NCBI GenBank assembly: GCA_964560325.1
Contig: CAZLLV010000459.1
Coordinates: 1 to 29,042, forward strand
Source: CAZLLV01 sp964560325
Lineage (GTDB): Bacteria; Acidobacteriota; Thermoanaerobaculia; Multivoradales; DATKCC01
Reading direction: 5' to 3'
Length of the DNA: 29,042 bases
Under the pieces are notes generated by a model that was given only the letters and a program-made list of their open reading frames with translations, was not told where the DNA came from and did no database searches. This document shows, piece after piece, positions 15,090-23,179 of this stretch. Made by a program: the position numbers and the translations under genes. The stretch's first letter is position 1, and each line of letters starts with the position of its first letter.

Positions 15090-15125
15090 GGGCGGGACCG
15101 CCCGCCCCGGGGCGCGGAGCCCCGG
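15090..15125. terminator. Two tandem hairpins after the PDZ gene
   Basis: GGGCGGG/CCCGCCC (15090-15096, 15101-15107, loop of 4) directly followed by CCGGGGC/GCCCCGG (15107-15113, 15119-15125, loop of 5). They lie downstream of the PDZ stop on the minus strand and upstream of the nuclease promoter, so they insulate the two genes. Confidence 0.55.
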
Positions 15126-15156
15126 AGCGGGCGTCGGAGAGAGGGGGGAAGCGGGG

Positions 15157-15663
15157 TCAGCCGTCGACCGAGGCGACCGTCTCGCCGGCCGGCTGGTCGT
15201 CCATCCAGCGGGCGATCACGGCGTCCGGCACTTCGACCAGCTCCATCGCCAACTCCTGGCGGGAGCCGGCGCGCTCGACGGTGTAGGTGACGCGCGAGCC
15301 GACCGAGCGGTCCTTCTTGGCGGCCTTCAAGGCGTCGTGGTTCGCCTTCGAGAGCTCGATTCCCTGGTAGGCGACCAGGCGGTCGCCCACGCGCACGCCG
15401 GCCGCGGCGGCCGGACCGCCGGCCTGGACCCAGGCCACCCGGTAGGCGCCCTGCTCGTCCTTCTCGGTCTCCATGCCGGTCCAGCCGGCCTTCTTCATCG
15501 CCGCCACCTTCTCGTGGTGGGCCTTGCCGGCCTTCTCCGCCTTGGCGGTGCGGGTCGCCTTCTCCTTGCTGGCGCACTTCTCGCCGCCCGCCCACGCAGG
15601 GGCGGAGACGACCAGCAGAGCGAGCAGCAGGACGGGTACGAAGATCTTCGGGGTCTGACGCAT
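15157..15663 (-). CDS. Small periplasmic PDZ-domain protein
   Basis: 168 residues. Signal peptide to about residue 25 (AWAGG), then a Lys/Ala-rich helical stretch (27-56), then one PDZ domain (about 58-148) with the AGGPAAAAGVRVGDRLVAYQG signature of HtrA/C-terminal-protease-type PDZ folds, and a short acidic tail. No protease domain is attached, so it is a stand-alone peptide-binding module of unknown partner. ATG at 15663 has GAGGAGGT 5 bases upstream. It diverges from the histidine kinase gene across 207 bases and could be part of what that kinase controls, but nothing proves it. Confidence 0.85.
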   Translation of the reverse strand: MRQTPKIFVPVLLLALLVVSAPAWAGGEKCASKEKATRTAKAEKAGKAHHEKVAAMKKAGWTGMETEKDEQGAYRVAWVQAGGPAAAAGVRVGDRLVAYQGIELSKANHDALKAAKKDRSVGSRVTYTVERAGSRQELAMELVEVPDAVIARWMDDQPAGETVASVDG

Positions 15664-15858
15664 CGCGGTACCTCCTCGGGATTCCGTTCGTGCGGAGCGC
15701 GCGGCGGCGGGTCCGTCCCCGCCTCGACGCCGCTCCGACGCTTCCCATGGTGGCGCCGCCGGCAGGTCAAAGTCCTCCCGCGCGGGCAAAATCCCGCAAG
15801 CGCTGTAAAGAGTCGTAAACCGATGAGCCCTCGGGGCCTCGAGCGCGGGGCCGTGGAG

Positions 15859-15864
15859 TATATT
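15859..15864 (+). promoter_or_regulatory. Possible -10 box of the kinase-regulator operon
   Basis: TATATT followed by GCCGGC and then the GTG at 15871. The distance from the box to the codon equals the normal distance to a transcription start, so the mRNA could begin at or next to the GTG. No -35 match. Confidence 0.4.
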
Positions 15865-15870
15865 GCCGGC

Positions 15871-17631
15871 GTGCCCCGCTCGTTTCTCCGCCGCCACTTC
15901 CTCTTCGTGGCCCTGGCCGCCGTGGCCGTGCCGCTCGGCGTCCTCCTCGCCCTCCAGTACCGCTCGCTCGTCCGCCTGGAGCAGCTCTCGGGAGTGGCCC
16001 ACCGCGCGGCGCTCGACAACTACCTGGAGGCGGTGACCAGCGAGGTCCGCTGGTTCTACGAGAGCGGTGCCGAGCGGGCCCTCAACCTGCCGCCGTCGGC
16101 GCTCACGCACTGCTGCTTCGACACCGCCGGCCACCATTTCAAGAAGAAGGGCACGAAGGGGGTGCGCCACCTGTTCGTGGTGAGCTTCGTGCCGCCGCGC
16201 GACGGGTCGCGCCGGAGCGACGAGCTGGCGATCTTCGACCCCTCCGGCCGGCGGGTCGATCTCGACCGGGGCTCGGCCGAGTACCGGGCGATCTACGTCG
16301 CCTTCAACGCCTGGAGCGTGCTCGGCAAGAAGGCGATCCCGGTCGGCCCGATGTCCCTCACGATCGACGAGCGGGACCCGGAGAACCGGATCGTCCTCAA
16401 CCCGATCACCGAGGCGATCGACGCCGACACGGCGCGCGTGGTCGGGCTGGCCGGCATGGTGATCGATCCCGAGTACTTCCGCGAGGTGCTCCTGCCCGGC
16501 GCCATCGAGCGCTCGCTGCCCGACTTCTTCGCCGATACGGACGGGCGCGCCGGAGCCCTGCCGACGGTCACCGTGCGCGACCGCTCCGGCCGGCTGGTCT
16601 ACGCCGCCGGGCCGAAGGCGCCGCGGGGGCGCGATACCGTCCTCACCGCCGCCGCGGGCGATCTGCCGGCGGAGGACGCCTCGCGCGAGATGCAGTTCCT
16701 GTTCACCGACTGGCGGGTCGGGCTCCTCGCGAGCGCCGAGACGGCGGAGCAGGTGGCGCGCGAGAACTTCGCCCTCAACCTCGGCCTCTCCGCGCTCATC
16801 GGCCTCGTGCTCCTCGCCGGCGTGGTGCTGGCGCTGCGCTCCGCCGCCCGTGCGGTCCGCCTGTCGGAGATGAAGAGCGACTTCGTCTCGAACGTCTCGC
16901 ACGAGCTGCGCACCCCGGTGGCGTCGATCCGCGCCTTCGGCGAGCTCCTCGCCCTCGGGCGCGCCGGCGACGAGGCGAAGGTCCGCGAGTACGGCGCGCG
17001 GATCGAGCAGGAGAGCCGGCGGCTGACGGCGCTGATCCAGAACATCCTCGACTTCTCGCGGCTCGAATCGGGCCGCAAGACCTACCGTCCGGAGACGGTC
17101 GACGCCGGCGAGGCGGTGGCCGCGGCGGTCGACTCGTTCCGGCCCCGGCTGGAGGGCAAGGGCTTCGCGGTCGAGGTCCGCCGCCCGCCCGGGCGCCTGC
17201 CGGTCGAGGTCGACGTCTCCGCCCTCGGCCAGGTGCTCTCGAACCTCCTCGACAACGCGGTCAAGTACTCGGCGCACGACCGGCGGATCGCGGTCGCGGT
17301 CGAGGCGGTGGCGGCGAGGCGGGGCGACGGAGGACCGTGGGTGGCGCTCTCGGTGACCGACCACGGGATCGGCATCGAGCGCGAGGAGCAGGGGCGGATC
17401 TTCGAGCGCTTCCACCGCGTCGCGAGCGGGCTCGTCCACGACGTCAAGGGGAGCGGCCTCGGGCTCGCCCTGGTCGACCAGATCGTGCGCGCCCACGGCG
17501 GCCGGGTGACGGTCGAGAGCGAGGTGGGGCGCGGCAGCACCTTCACCGTTCTCTTGCCCCGCGCCGCCACCGTGGCGGCGGAGGCGAGCGCCGAGGCGCC
17601 GCCGGCGCGCGAGCCCGTGCCGGAGACCTGA
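15871..17631 (+). CDS. Membrane sensor histidine kinase
   Basis: 586 residues from GTG 15871; GTG 15853 is an alternative and no ribosome site precedes either. One helix at about 10-32, an extracytoplasmic sensor of about 265 residues, a second helix at about 302-325, then the kinase core without an obvious HAMP domain: H-box SHELRTP (His344), N-box NLLDNAVKYS (Asn462), DHGIGI, IFERFHRV and GSGLGLALV. All ATP-binding and phosphotransfer motifs are intact. The sensor matches no domain I recognise and contains an HCCF...HH cluster (His80, Cys81, Cys82, His88, His89) that could bind metal or haem or respond to redox. The C-tail is Ala/Glu-rich. It is followed after 26 bases by its response regulator. 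Confidence 0.93.
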   Translation: MPRSFLRRHFLFVALAAVAVPLGVLLALQYRSLVRLEQLSGVAHRAALDNYLEAVTSEVRWFYESGAERALNLPPSALTHCCFDTAGHHFKKKGTKGVRHLFVVSFVPPRDGSRRSDELAIFDPSGRRVDLDRGSAEYRAIYVAFNAWSVLGKKAIPVGPMSLTIDERDPENRIVLNPITEAIDADTARVVGLAGMVIDPEYFREVLLPGAIERSLPDFFADTDGRAGALPTVTVRDRSGRLVYAAGPKAPRGRDTVLTAAAGDLPAEDASREMQFLFTDWRVGLLASAETAEQVARENFALNLGLSALIGLVLLAGVVLALRSAARAVRLSEMKSDFVSNVSHELRTPVASIRAFGELLALGRAGDEAKVREYGARIEQESRRLTALIQNILDFSRLESGRKTYRPETVDAGEAVAAAVDSFRPRLEGKGFAVEVRRPPGRLPVEVDVSALGQVLSNLLDNAVKYSAHDRRIAVAVEAVAARRGDGGPWVALSVTDHGIGIEREEQGRIFERFHRVASGLVHDVKGSGLGLALVDQIVRAHGGRVTVESEVGRGSTFTVLLPRAATVAAEASAEAPPAREPVPET

Positions 17632-17657
17632 TTCGGACCGACGGACCGGAGACAGCC

Positions 17658-18374
17658 ATGGAGCCGCAGACCGCGAACGTTTTCCGCACCCGGCGCAACG
17701 TGCTGATCGTCGAAGACGACGAGGCGATGGCGGTGGCGCTCTGCGACGGCTTCCGCTACGAGGGCTACGAGGTCGCGGCCGCCGGGGACGGCGAGGCGGC
17801 GATCCGGTCGATCGAGACCGCGTGCCCCGACCTCGTGATCCTCGACGTCATGCTGCCGCGGGCGAGCGGCTTCGACGTGTGCAAGACGCTACGCGGCCGG
17901 GGCGACGGCGTGCCGATCATCCTGCTCACGGCGCGCGGCCAGGAGATCGACAAGGTGCTCGGCCTCAAGCTCGGTGCCGACGACTACGTGACCAAGCCGT
18001 TCAGCTTCATGGAGCTCCTCGCGCGCGCCGAGGCGGTGCTGCGGCGCGCGGCGGGGTGCGTGGGGGACGACGAGGTCTGCCGGATCGGCGAGGTGGCGGT
18101 CGACTTCCGGCGCCACGAGGCCGAGCGCGACGGCGAGGCGCTCGAGCTCTCGGCGCGCGAGTTCGAGCTGCTGCGCTACTTCCACCACCACCGCGGCCGC
18201 GTCGTCACCCGCGAGGAGCTGCTCGACGCCGTCTGGGGCTACGACGCGATCCCCTTCACCCGCACGGTCGACGTCCACGTCGCCAAGCTGAGAAAGAAGA
18301 TCGAACAGTCGCCGGCCCACCCCCGGCACCTGGTGACGGTGCACCGGGTGGGCTACAAGCTGCTGGAGGCGTAG
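17658..18374 (+). CDS. OmpR/PhoB-family response regulator
   Basis: 238 residues: receiver domain with the acidic pocket in LIVEDDEAM, phosphoacceptor Asp63 (VILDVMLP), Thr in LLTARG and Lys113 (TKPFSF), then a winged-helix DNA-binding domain with the family's LSAREFELLRYF start, the recognition helix region TRTVDVHVAKLRKKIE and the C-terminal hairpin HRVGYKLLEA. It is phosphorylated by the upstream kinase and should bind direct repeats near its targets; none could be identified by eye. ATG 17658 lies 26 bases after the kinase stop in the same operon. Ends 25 bases from the convergent M48 gene. Confidence 0.95.
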   Translation: MEPQTANVFRTRRNVLIVEDDEAMAVALCDGFRYEGYEVAAAGDGEAAIRSIETACPDLVILDVMLPRASGFDVCKTLRGRGDGVPIILLTARGQEIDKVLGLKLGADDYVTKPFSFMELLARAEAVLRRAAGCVGDDEVCRIGEVAVDFRRHEAERDGEALELSAREFELLRYFHHHRGRVVTREELLDAVWGYDAIPFTRTVDVHVAKLRKKIEQSPAHPRHLVTVHRVGYKLLEA

Positions 18375-18399
18375 GAGTCCGGGCGCGGCGAGGCCGAGC

Positions 18400-20154
18400 T
18401 CAACCCTCGAGCACGGCCTGTTCCCGGAGCTGCCGCGCCGCCTCCGAGAGCGGGGCGTGCTCGAGGATCGCCTGGATGCGCTCGAGCGCTTCGGCGTCGT
18501 CGCCCACCGCGCGGTAGAGGACCATCTCGTTGTACAGCTTGTCCGCCAGGGTCTCGAGCCGCTCGGAGACGGTGCCGGCGTACTCGCCCTCGGGGAAGCG
18601 GTGCAGGTAGTCGGCGCCGTTCGCGAGCTCGCTGAACTTTCCGGCCTCCGCGGCGAGACGCTCGGCGGCGAGCGTGCGGATCTCCGCGTCGTCCTCCTGC
18701 TCGGCGAGCCGCTGGAGGGCCGCGAGCTCGCGCAGATTCGGCGCGAGGATCTTCAGGCCCTCGCGCGCCCGGCGGCCGAACTCGCTCTCGGGGGCGCTGC
18801 GCCAGGCGGCCAGGTACTGGTCGACCGCGTCGGTCGTCTGCTGGAGCCGAGCGTACGCGTCGCCCAGGGCGAGCGCCACTCTGGGTGCCTCCGGCGCGTC
18901 CGGCCAGTTGCTCAGGAACGCCCGCAGGAAATCGGTCTCGTAGACGCCCTCTTCGAGCACCTTCCGCGCCTTCGGATACGCCTCCGCGCGCGAGGCTTCG
19001 AGCCCCGTCACGAGGGTGTCGATCCGGCCGAGGAAGGGGCTCTCCGGCGTGAGCTCCGCGACCCGCTCGCGCTGGCGCCGGTGCTCGCGCAGCAGCTCGC
19101 CGTAGTCGCGCGCCACGTCCGGCTTCTTCATCTCCGCCTCGCGGCTCGTCTCGAGGCGCGCCAGGCGAATCGCTTCCGCCTGGCTCCCGGCCGGCCAGGC
19201 GACCAGCGCATCGTCCTCCAGCAGCTCGATCACCTCCGGCTCGAGCCCCTTCTGCTTCTCCTCGAAGGCGAGGAGCGCCGCCTGGGTGCGGCTCCGGTAC
19301 TCGCGGTCGTCCTTCGGCTCGAGCGTCTTCAGGTACTGGCCGCGCGCGCTCGCCGCCCGGGCGCGGTCGTCGAGGAAGGGGTGGGTCTGGAGGTAGCCGT
19401 ACTCCTTCGACTGCGGCAGCCGCAGGCTCATCCGCTCCATCAGCCGGCGCGCGCCCGCCGGGTCGAAGCCGGCGGCGGCGGCCCAGCGCTGGCCCTCCTC
19501 GTCCGCCTCGTCCTCGTGCTCGCGGCTGTAGCCGCGCAGCAGCAGCTCGCCCAGCACCAGGCTCGCCGCCGCGGCGCCCTGCACCACCTGCCCCTCGCTC
19601 GGCTCCCGGCCGGACGGGTCGAACGGGCGCAGGTAGGGGTCGCGCACGCGGCGGCTGTCGTCGTTCGCCGCCGCCACCATCACGCCGACCAGGAGCGCCT
19701 GCCCGAGCACGTTGACCAGCGTCGACTTCTTCTGCATGCGGGCGTGGTGGTCGAGCGCCACGTGGCCGATCTCGTGGCCGAGCAGCGCCGCCAGCATGTC
19801 GTCGTCGAGGCCGAGCCCGAGCATGCCGCGAGTGATGAAGATCTGCCCGCCGGGCAGCACGAAGGCGTTGGGCGCCGCCATGTCGAGCAGGTGGAAGGTG
19901 ATCGGCATGTCGTCGTAGCCCGAGTGGCGGGCGACCCGGTAGCCGATGTCGGCGACCCGCTGCAGCGCCTCCGGATCGTCGAGCTCGCCCCAGACCTCGA
20001 GGGCCCGGGCGGCGACCTCCGCGCTCTTGCCGAACAGCTCCGGCTGGGAGACCTCCTGGGCGGCGGCGTGCCGGGGAAGAGACCCCCCCAGGAGGAGCGC
20101 GGCGAGGAGGACGGCCGCGAGGCGGCGGGGGCTCGATGGCGGCATCGACTTCAT
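18400..20154 (-). CDS. BepA-like M48 zinc metalloprotease with TPR tail
   Basis: 584 residues. Signal peptide to about residue 32 (AAAQ). The M48 domain has the zinc site HEIGH (127-131) and the third ligand in EDEAD (215-219), with the preceding PNAFVLPGGQIFITRGM segment characteristic of BepA/LoiP-type periplasmic proteases. From about 270 to the end it is helical with TPR-like units, as in BepA, though longer (E. coli BepA has about 490 residues). BepA works with the BAM machinery, helping or removing misassembled outer-membrane proteins; the same role is inferred. ATG 20154 has no strong ribosome site; an internal ATG 9 bases on is an alternative. A TATCTT box lies about 28 bases upstream. 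Confidence 0.9.
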   Translation of the reverse strand: MKSMPPSSPRRLAAVLLAALLLGGSLPRHAAAQEVSQPELFGKSAEVAARALEVWGELDDPEALQRVADIGYRVARHSGYDDMPITFHLLDMAAPNAFVLPGGQIFITRGMLGLGLDDDMLAALLGHEIGHVALDHHARMQKKSTLVNVLGQALLVGVMVAAANDDSRRVRDPYLRPFDPSGREPSEGQVVQGAAAASLVLGELLLRGYSREHEDEADEEGQRWAAAAGFDPAGARRLMERMSLRLPQSKEYGYLQTHPFLDDRARAASARGQYLKTLEPKDDREYRSRTQAALLAFEEKQKGLEPEVIELLEDDALVAWPAGSQAEAIRLARLETSREAEMKKPDVARDYGELLREHRRQRERVAELTPESPFLGRIDTLVTGLEASRAEAYPKARKVLEEGVYETDFLRAFLSNWPDAPEAPRVALALGDAYARLQQTTDAVDQYLAAWRSAPESEFGRRAREGLKILAPNLRELAALQRLAEQEDDAEIRTLAAERLAAEAGKFSELANGADYLHRFPEGEYAGTVSERLETLADKLYNEMVLYRAVGDDAEALERIQAILEHAPLSEAARQLREQAVLEG

Positions 20155-20181
20155 GGCGGGCGGACGGATTCGATCCGGACG

Positions 20182-20190
20182 AAGATAGCA
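20182..20190 (-). promoter_or_regulatory. Possible extended -10 of the M48 gene
   Basis: TGCTATCTT on the minus strand (TGC extension plus TATCTT), giving a leader of about 20 bases before the ATG at 20154. No -35 match. Lies in the 83-base gap after the DUF502 gene, so the M48 gene need not depend on read-through from it. Confidence 0.45.
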
Positions 20191-20237
20191 ACCGGCTCCC
20201 CGCTGGGATTACTCCCGGCCGCGCGACGCGCCCGCCG

Positions 20238-21032
20238 TCAGCCGGCCGCGGTTTCGCGCTCGGCCGGCGCTCCGGGACCCGGTTCCGAAGGCGGCTCGGC
20301 CGGTGGGGCGGCGGCCGCAGAGACGGGGCGGCCGTGGAGCTCGGGGATCTCGGGCAGCAGGATGCCGCCGGAGATCACCATGCGGATCCCCTCCTCGACC
20401 GTGATCGGCAGCGTGATCGCCTCGGAGCGCGGCACCAGCAGCAGGAAGCCGCTGGTCGGGTTCGGCGTGGTCGGCAGGAAGACCAGCAGGAGATCGCGCG
20501 TGCGCGGGTCGACCGTCTCCCAGCGCGCGCCCCGGGTGACGAAGCCGAGCGCGAAGATGTTCTTCTTCGGGTACTCGATCAGCACGACGCGGGTGAAGGC
20601 GTCCGCCCGGTCGCGGGAGACCGCCTCCAGCACCCCCTTGGTCGCAGCGTAGATGGTGCGCCCGATCGGTACGCGGTGGATCATCCCCTCGAAGGCGTCG
20701 ATCAGCCGCCGGCCCATCATCTTGGTCGACAGCCAGCCGAGGAGGAGGACCACGAGCAGGGTCATCAGCAGTCCGAGGCCGGGCACGTGGGCCTCGGGGA
20801 AGAAGACCCGGATCGCGCGGTTGACGAGCGGCCCGAAGAAGCCGTCCATCAGCCGGAAGAGACCGATCAGGACGTAGATCGTCAGCGCCGCCGGCACCAG
20901 GATCAGCAGGCCGGCGATCAGCATGCGCCGGAGGCGGTGTCGGAGCGGGGGGCCGTGGCCGGGCGCGCGCGGCTCGGCGCCCCGCGGCTCGGAAGCGCTC
21001 ACGGAAGAAACGGTATCAAGGCTCTTCGTCAT
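20238..21032 (-). CDS. DUF502 membrane protein
   Basis: 264 residues. Two strong hydrophobic helices (about 37-60 and 83-103) followed by a cytoplasmic or periplasmic domain with the DUF502 signatures VPIGRTIYAATKGVLEAV, FALGFVTR, FLPTTPNPTSGFLLLVPRS and VEEGIRMVISGGILLPE. The family is widespread in bacteria and plants (LAZ1-unrelated, COV-like) and its function is unknown. The C-terminal 35 residues are Pro/Ala-rich. ATG 21032; GGGAGG lies rather far upstream (about 15 bases). Divergent from the next gene across only 44 bases, so their promoters overlap. Confidence 0.93.
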   Translation of the reverse strand: MTKSLDTVSSVSASEPRGAEPRAPGHGPPLRHRLRRMLIAGLLILVPAALTIYVLIGLFRLMDGFFGPLVNRAIRVFFPEAHVPGLGLLMTLLVVLLLGWLSTKMMGRRLIDAFEGMIHRVPIGRTIYAATKGVLEAVSRDRADAFTRVVLIEYPKKNIFALGFVTRGARWETVDPRTRDLLLVFLPTTPNPTSGFLLLVPRSEAITLPITVEEGIRMVISGGILLPEIPELHGRPVSAAAAPPAEPPSEPGPGAPAERETAAG

Positions 21033-21060
21033 CTCTCGGTCCGGCGCCTCCCGAACGCTG

Positions 21061-21069
21061 TGCTACCTT
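21061..21069 (+). promoter_or_regulatory. Possible extended -10 of the degenerate ligase gene
   Basis: TGCTACCTT, then GCCAGCC, then ATG at 21077. The box-to-codon distance of 7 bases fits a leaderless transcript. No ribosome site and no -35 match. Confidence 0.4.
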
Positions 21070-21076
21070 GCCAGCC

Positions 21077-22084
21077 ATGTCGGAAGGCGCCCCTCCGGAC
21101 GCTCCCGGGTCGATGGGGAGGATGCAAGCCGCGAGCCGCGGGACCGGCCGGGAGATCCCGGGGGCGGCCGCGTGGCTCGCCGTGCTCGAGCGCTCCGACA
21201 GCCGGCCGGAGGAGCCGGCCCTCTTTCACCCGGACGGGCTCGACGTGCGCTGGCGTTCGTGGCGGGTGGTGGCGGAGCAGGCCGGAGAGGGTGCGGCGGC
21301 GCTGCGGCGGGTCCTCCCCGAGGCGCCGGCCGAGGCACCGCGCGTCGCCTTCGCCTGGCGCGCGCACCCGGACGGGGTGGCGGCCTACCTCGCGATCCTC
21401 GCCGCCGGCGGCCGGCCGGTCGCGGCCGCCACGCCGGGGGAGGCGGCCGCCGGCGGCTGGGCTGCCTGGCTGGTGCAGCCGGGGGAGGTGCCGCCGGACT
21501 TCGAGGGCTCGGAGGCGGTGCCCGCCGTCGTGCTGCCGGAGGCCGACTCGACCCGCTCGGCGGCCGTCCCCGCCGAAGACCGCGCGCGGGTCGATCCCCC
21601 GGCCGAGGTCGCCTCGCTCGGAGAGCGTATCGGCCGGGCCGCGGCCGCCTCCGACGCCGCGGGCACGGCGTTCCCGCCGGGCGCGCGGGAGATCGCCCTC
21701 GCCCACCTCGATCTCCGCCGGCCGGGGGACGAGCTGTTTCTCGGCTGGGCGCTCGCGGCCGGCGCGGCGCTCGTCCTCGAGCCCGACCGGCGGGCGGTGG
21801 CGTCGTTCGCCGCCTGGGCCCGCCCGACCCTGGTCGCCGCCGGCGCGCACGAGCTGGCGGAGCTGGCGCGCTCGCTGCGCGGCCGGGTCGAAGAGCGAGG
21901 GGCCTGGTCCCGCCTCGGCCGCCGGCTCGCCACGCGGTCGCCGCGGCCGAGCCGCGCGCGACGACCGTTCGGGCGCCTGCGGCTGCTGATGGTGCTCGGC
22001 GACGGCCGGCTGCCGGTCGACGACGTGCCGTTCTGGGCCGACCGCGGCGTCGCGGTGGTGCGAGCCGTTCCCGCGGACCCGTAG
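21077..22084 (+). CDS. Degenerate adenylate-forming (acyl-CoA ligase-like) protein
   Basis: 335 residues, uninterrupted. The layout echoes the N-terminal half of acyl-CoA synthetases: a substrate-side WRSWRVVAEQAGEGAAALRR helix, RVAFAWRAHPDGVAAYLAILAAGG (the usual helix and strand before the ATP site), DLRRPGDELFLGWALAAGAALVLEP and WARPTLVAAGAHELAEL (family: '...RPT...G.P...'), and MVLGDGRLPVDDVPFWADRGVAVVRA near the end (family: 'GGAPL...FF..lGv'). But the Ser/Thr/Gly-rich ATP-binding loop, the YGxTE motif and the whole C-terminal domain are missing, so it cannot be a normal ligase. Either an eroding gene or a repurposed non-catalytic fragment. Low-similarity inference; an unrelated Ala-rich protein is possible. 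Confidence 0.55.
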   Translation: MSEGAPPDAPGSMGRMQAASRGTGREIPGAAAWLAVLERSDSRPEEPALFHPDGLDVRWRSWRVVAEQAGEGAAALRRVLPEAPAEAPRVAFAWRAHPDGVAAYLAILAAGGRPVAAATPGEAAAGGWAAWLVQPGEVPPDFEGSEAVPAVVLPEADSTRSAAVPAEDRARVDPPAEVASLGERIGRAAAASDAAGTAFPPGAREIALAHLDLRRPGDELFLGWALAAGAALVLEPDRRAVASFAAWARPTLVAAGAHELAELARSLRGRVEERGAWSRLGRRLATRSPRPSRARRPFGRLRLLMVLGDGRLPVDDVPFWADRGVAVVRAVPADP

Positions 22085-22092
22085 CGCGTAGC

Positions 22093-22109
22093 GCGGCGTG
22101 GCATGCCGC
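22093..22109. terminator. Weak hairpin between convergent genes
   Basis: GCGGC and GCCGC arms with a 7-base loop inside the 39-base gap between two stop codons. Position fits a shared terminator; the stem is short and no T-run follows. Confidence 0.3.
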
Positions 22110-22123
22110 CGGACGATGCCGGG

Positions 22124-23173
22124 TCAGGCCGCCGGCCGCCGCCGCGCGAGCCGCCGCCGGGCGGGGCCGTGGGGAGCCGCTGCGAGGATCTTCTCCCACG
22201 CCGCGGGTGGCCACTGCCGGCTCGCGGCGAGCGCCCCCAGGCACCAGGTGCGGTCGCCGGCGCTCCCGAGCTCGCCGATCACCCCGAGGGCGCCGTCGAC
22301 GTCCGGCCGCCGCGCCTCGATCCACGCGGTGACCGCTCGCCGGCGCGCCCAGGGCGGAAGGGTCTCGTCGGAGAGCATCGCGCGGAGCGCCTCGCCCGGC
22401 ACGCTCTCGCCCGCCTCCAGGCGCTCGCGCAGGTCGAGCAGGGCGTGGAGCACGCCGCGCGCCGAGCGCTCGACGAGGCCGGACGAGAGGTCGGAGAGCT
22501 CGGGCGCGGTCGACCGGACCGGGGCTTTCGGTTCCGGCGGCTCCGGCGGCTCCGGCGGTTTTGGCGGTTTTGGCGGTTCCGGCTCAGGGGGGAGCGGCCG
22601 CTCGGGAGCCGGGGGCGGCGCGGTTTCGGGCTCCACCGGCTTCGCCCGGTTCTCGATCTCGGCCTCGGCTTTCGCCGCCGCGGCAGCCGCCACGGTCGCC
22701 GCGGCCGCCACCCGCGCCGACTCCGGGCTGGACGGCTTGGCCGCGGGCACCGGCCGGCCGGGCGCGGACGGAGCGGGTGGCGGCTTGGGAGGTGCCGGGG
22801 GCGCGGGTGGCGGGGCGTCCTCGTCGTTCGCCCGGTCGAGCAGGTCGACCAGCGACTCGATCGCCTCCCCGCGCTGGTCCGGGTCGGTCAGCGCGCGAAC
22901 CGTCGCCTCCGCCCTCTTCGGATCGCGCTCGATCTCCGCCAGCACCCGCTGGAGCCGCTCGGCCGTCTCGCCGTCCTCGACGGCGAGACGCTCGATCAGC
23001 GACTCCGCGCCCTCGAAGCCGGCCATCCGCAGGAGCACCTTGCGATCCCACGGGGAGAGCTGGCGCAGCGCGTCGACGCCGCGGCCGAGGAGCCGGAGGC
23101 GGCCGATCGGTCCGGCGCTCCGCAGCTCGCGCAGCAGATCGACGAAGAGCTCGCGTTGACTGGGGGAGGGCAT
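22124..23173 (-). CDS. Proline-linked helical protein of the flotillin operon
   Basis: 349 residues, no signal peptide or membrane helix. N-terminal helical part (1-115, charged: FVDLLRELRSAGPIGRLRLL...), a Pro/Ala/Glu linker (about 118-240, including KPPKPPEPPEPPEPK), and a C-terminal helical part (about 245-349) with repeat-like helices (ALRAMLSDETLPPWARRRAVTAWIEARR, GALGVIGELGSAGDRTWCLGAL) that look HEAT-like. No family recognised. Its ATG at 23173 lies 6 bases after the flotillin stop, with GGGAG-type sequence inside the flotillin end, so the two are translated from one mRNA; a cytoplasmic partner or adaptor of the flotillin scaffold is the natural inference. Confidence 0.75.
   Translation of the reverse strand: MPSPSQRELFVDLLRELRSAGPIGRLRLLGRGVDALRQLSPWDRKVLLRMAGFEGAESLIERLAVEDGETAERLQRVLAEIERDPKRAEATVRALTDPDQRGEAIESLVDLLDRANDEDAPPPAPPAPPKPPPAPSAPGRPVPAAKPSSPESARVAAAATVAAAAAAKAEAEIENRAKPVEPETAPPPAPERPLPPEPEPPKPPKPPEPPEPPEPKAPVRSTAPELSDLSSGLVERSARGVLHALLDLRERLEAGESVPGEALRAMLSDETLPPWARRRAVTAWIEARRPDVDGALGVIGELGSAGDRTWCLGALAASRQWPPAAWEKILAAAPHGPARRRLARRRPAA
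22531..22582 (-). repeat. Short tandem repeat in the proline linker
   Basis: Roughly five copies of a 9-base unit (ccggcggyt on the + strand, drifting to tggcggttt) encoding Pro-Pro-Glu and Pro-Pro-Lys steps. Likely slippage-prone. Confidence 0.7.
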
Positions 23174-23179
23174 TCTCGG

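Noticed and set aside
22531..22582. Tandem 9-base repeats as a possible regulatory iteron or origin element
   Set aside because: They are in frame in the proline-linked protein and encode PPE/PPK steps.
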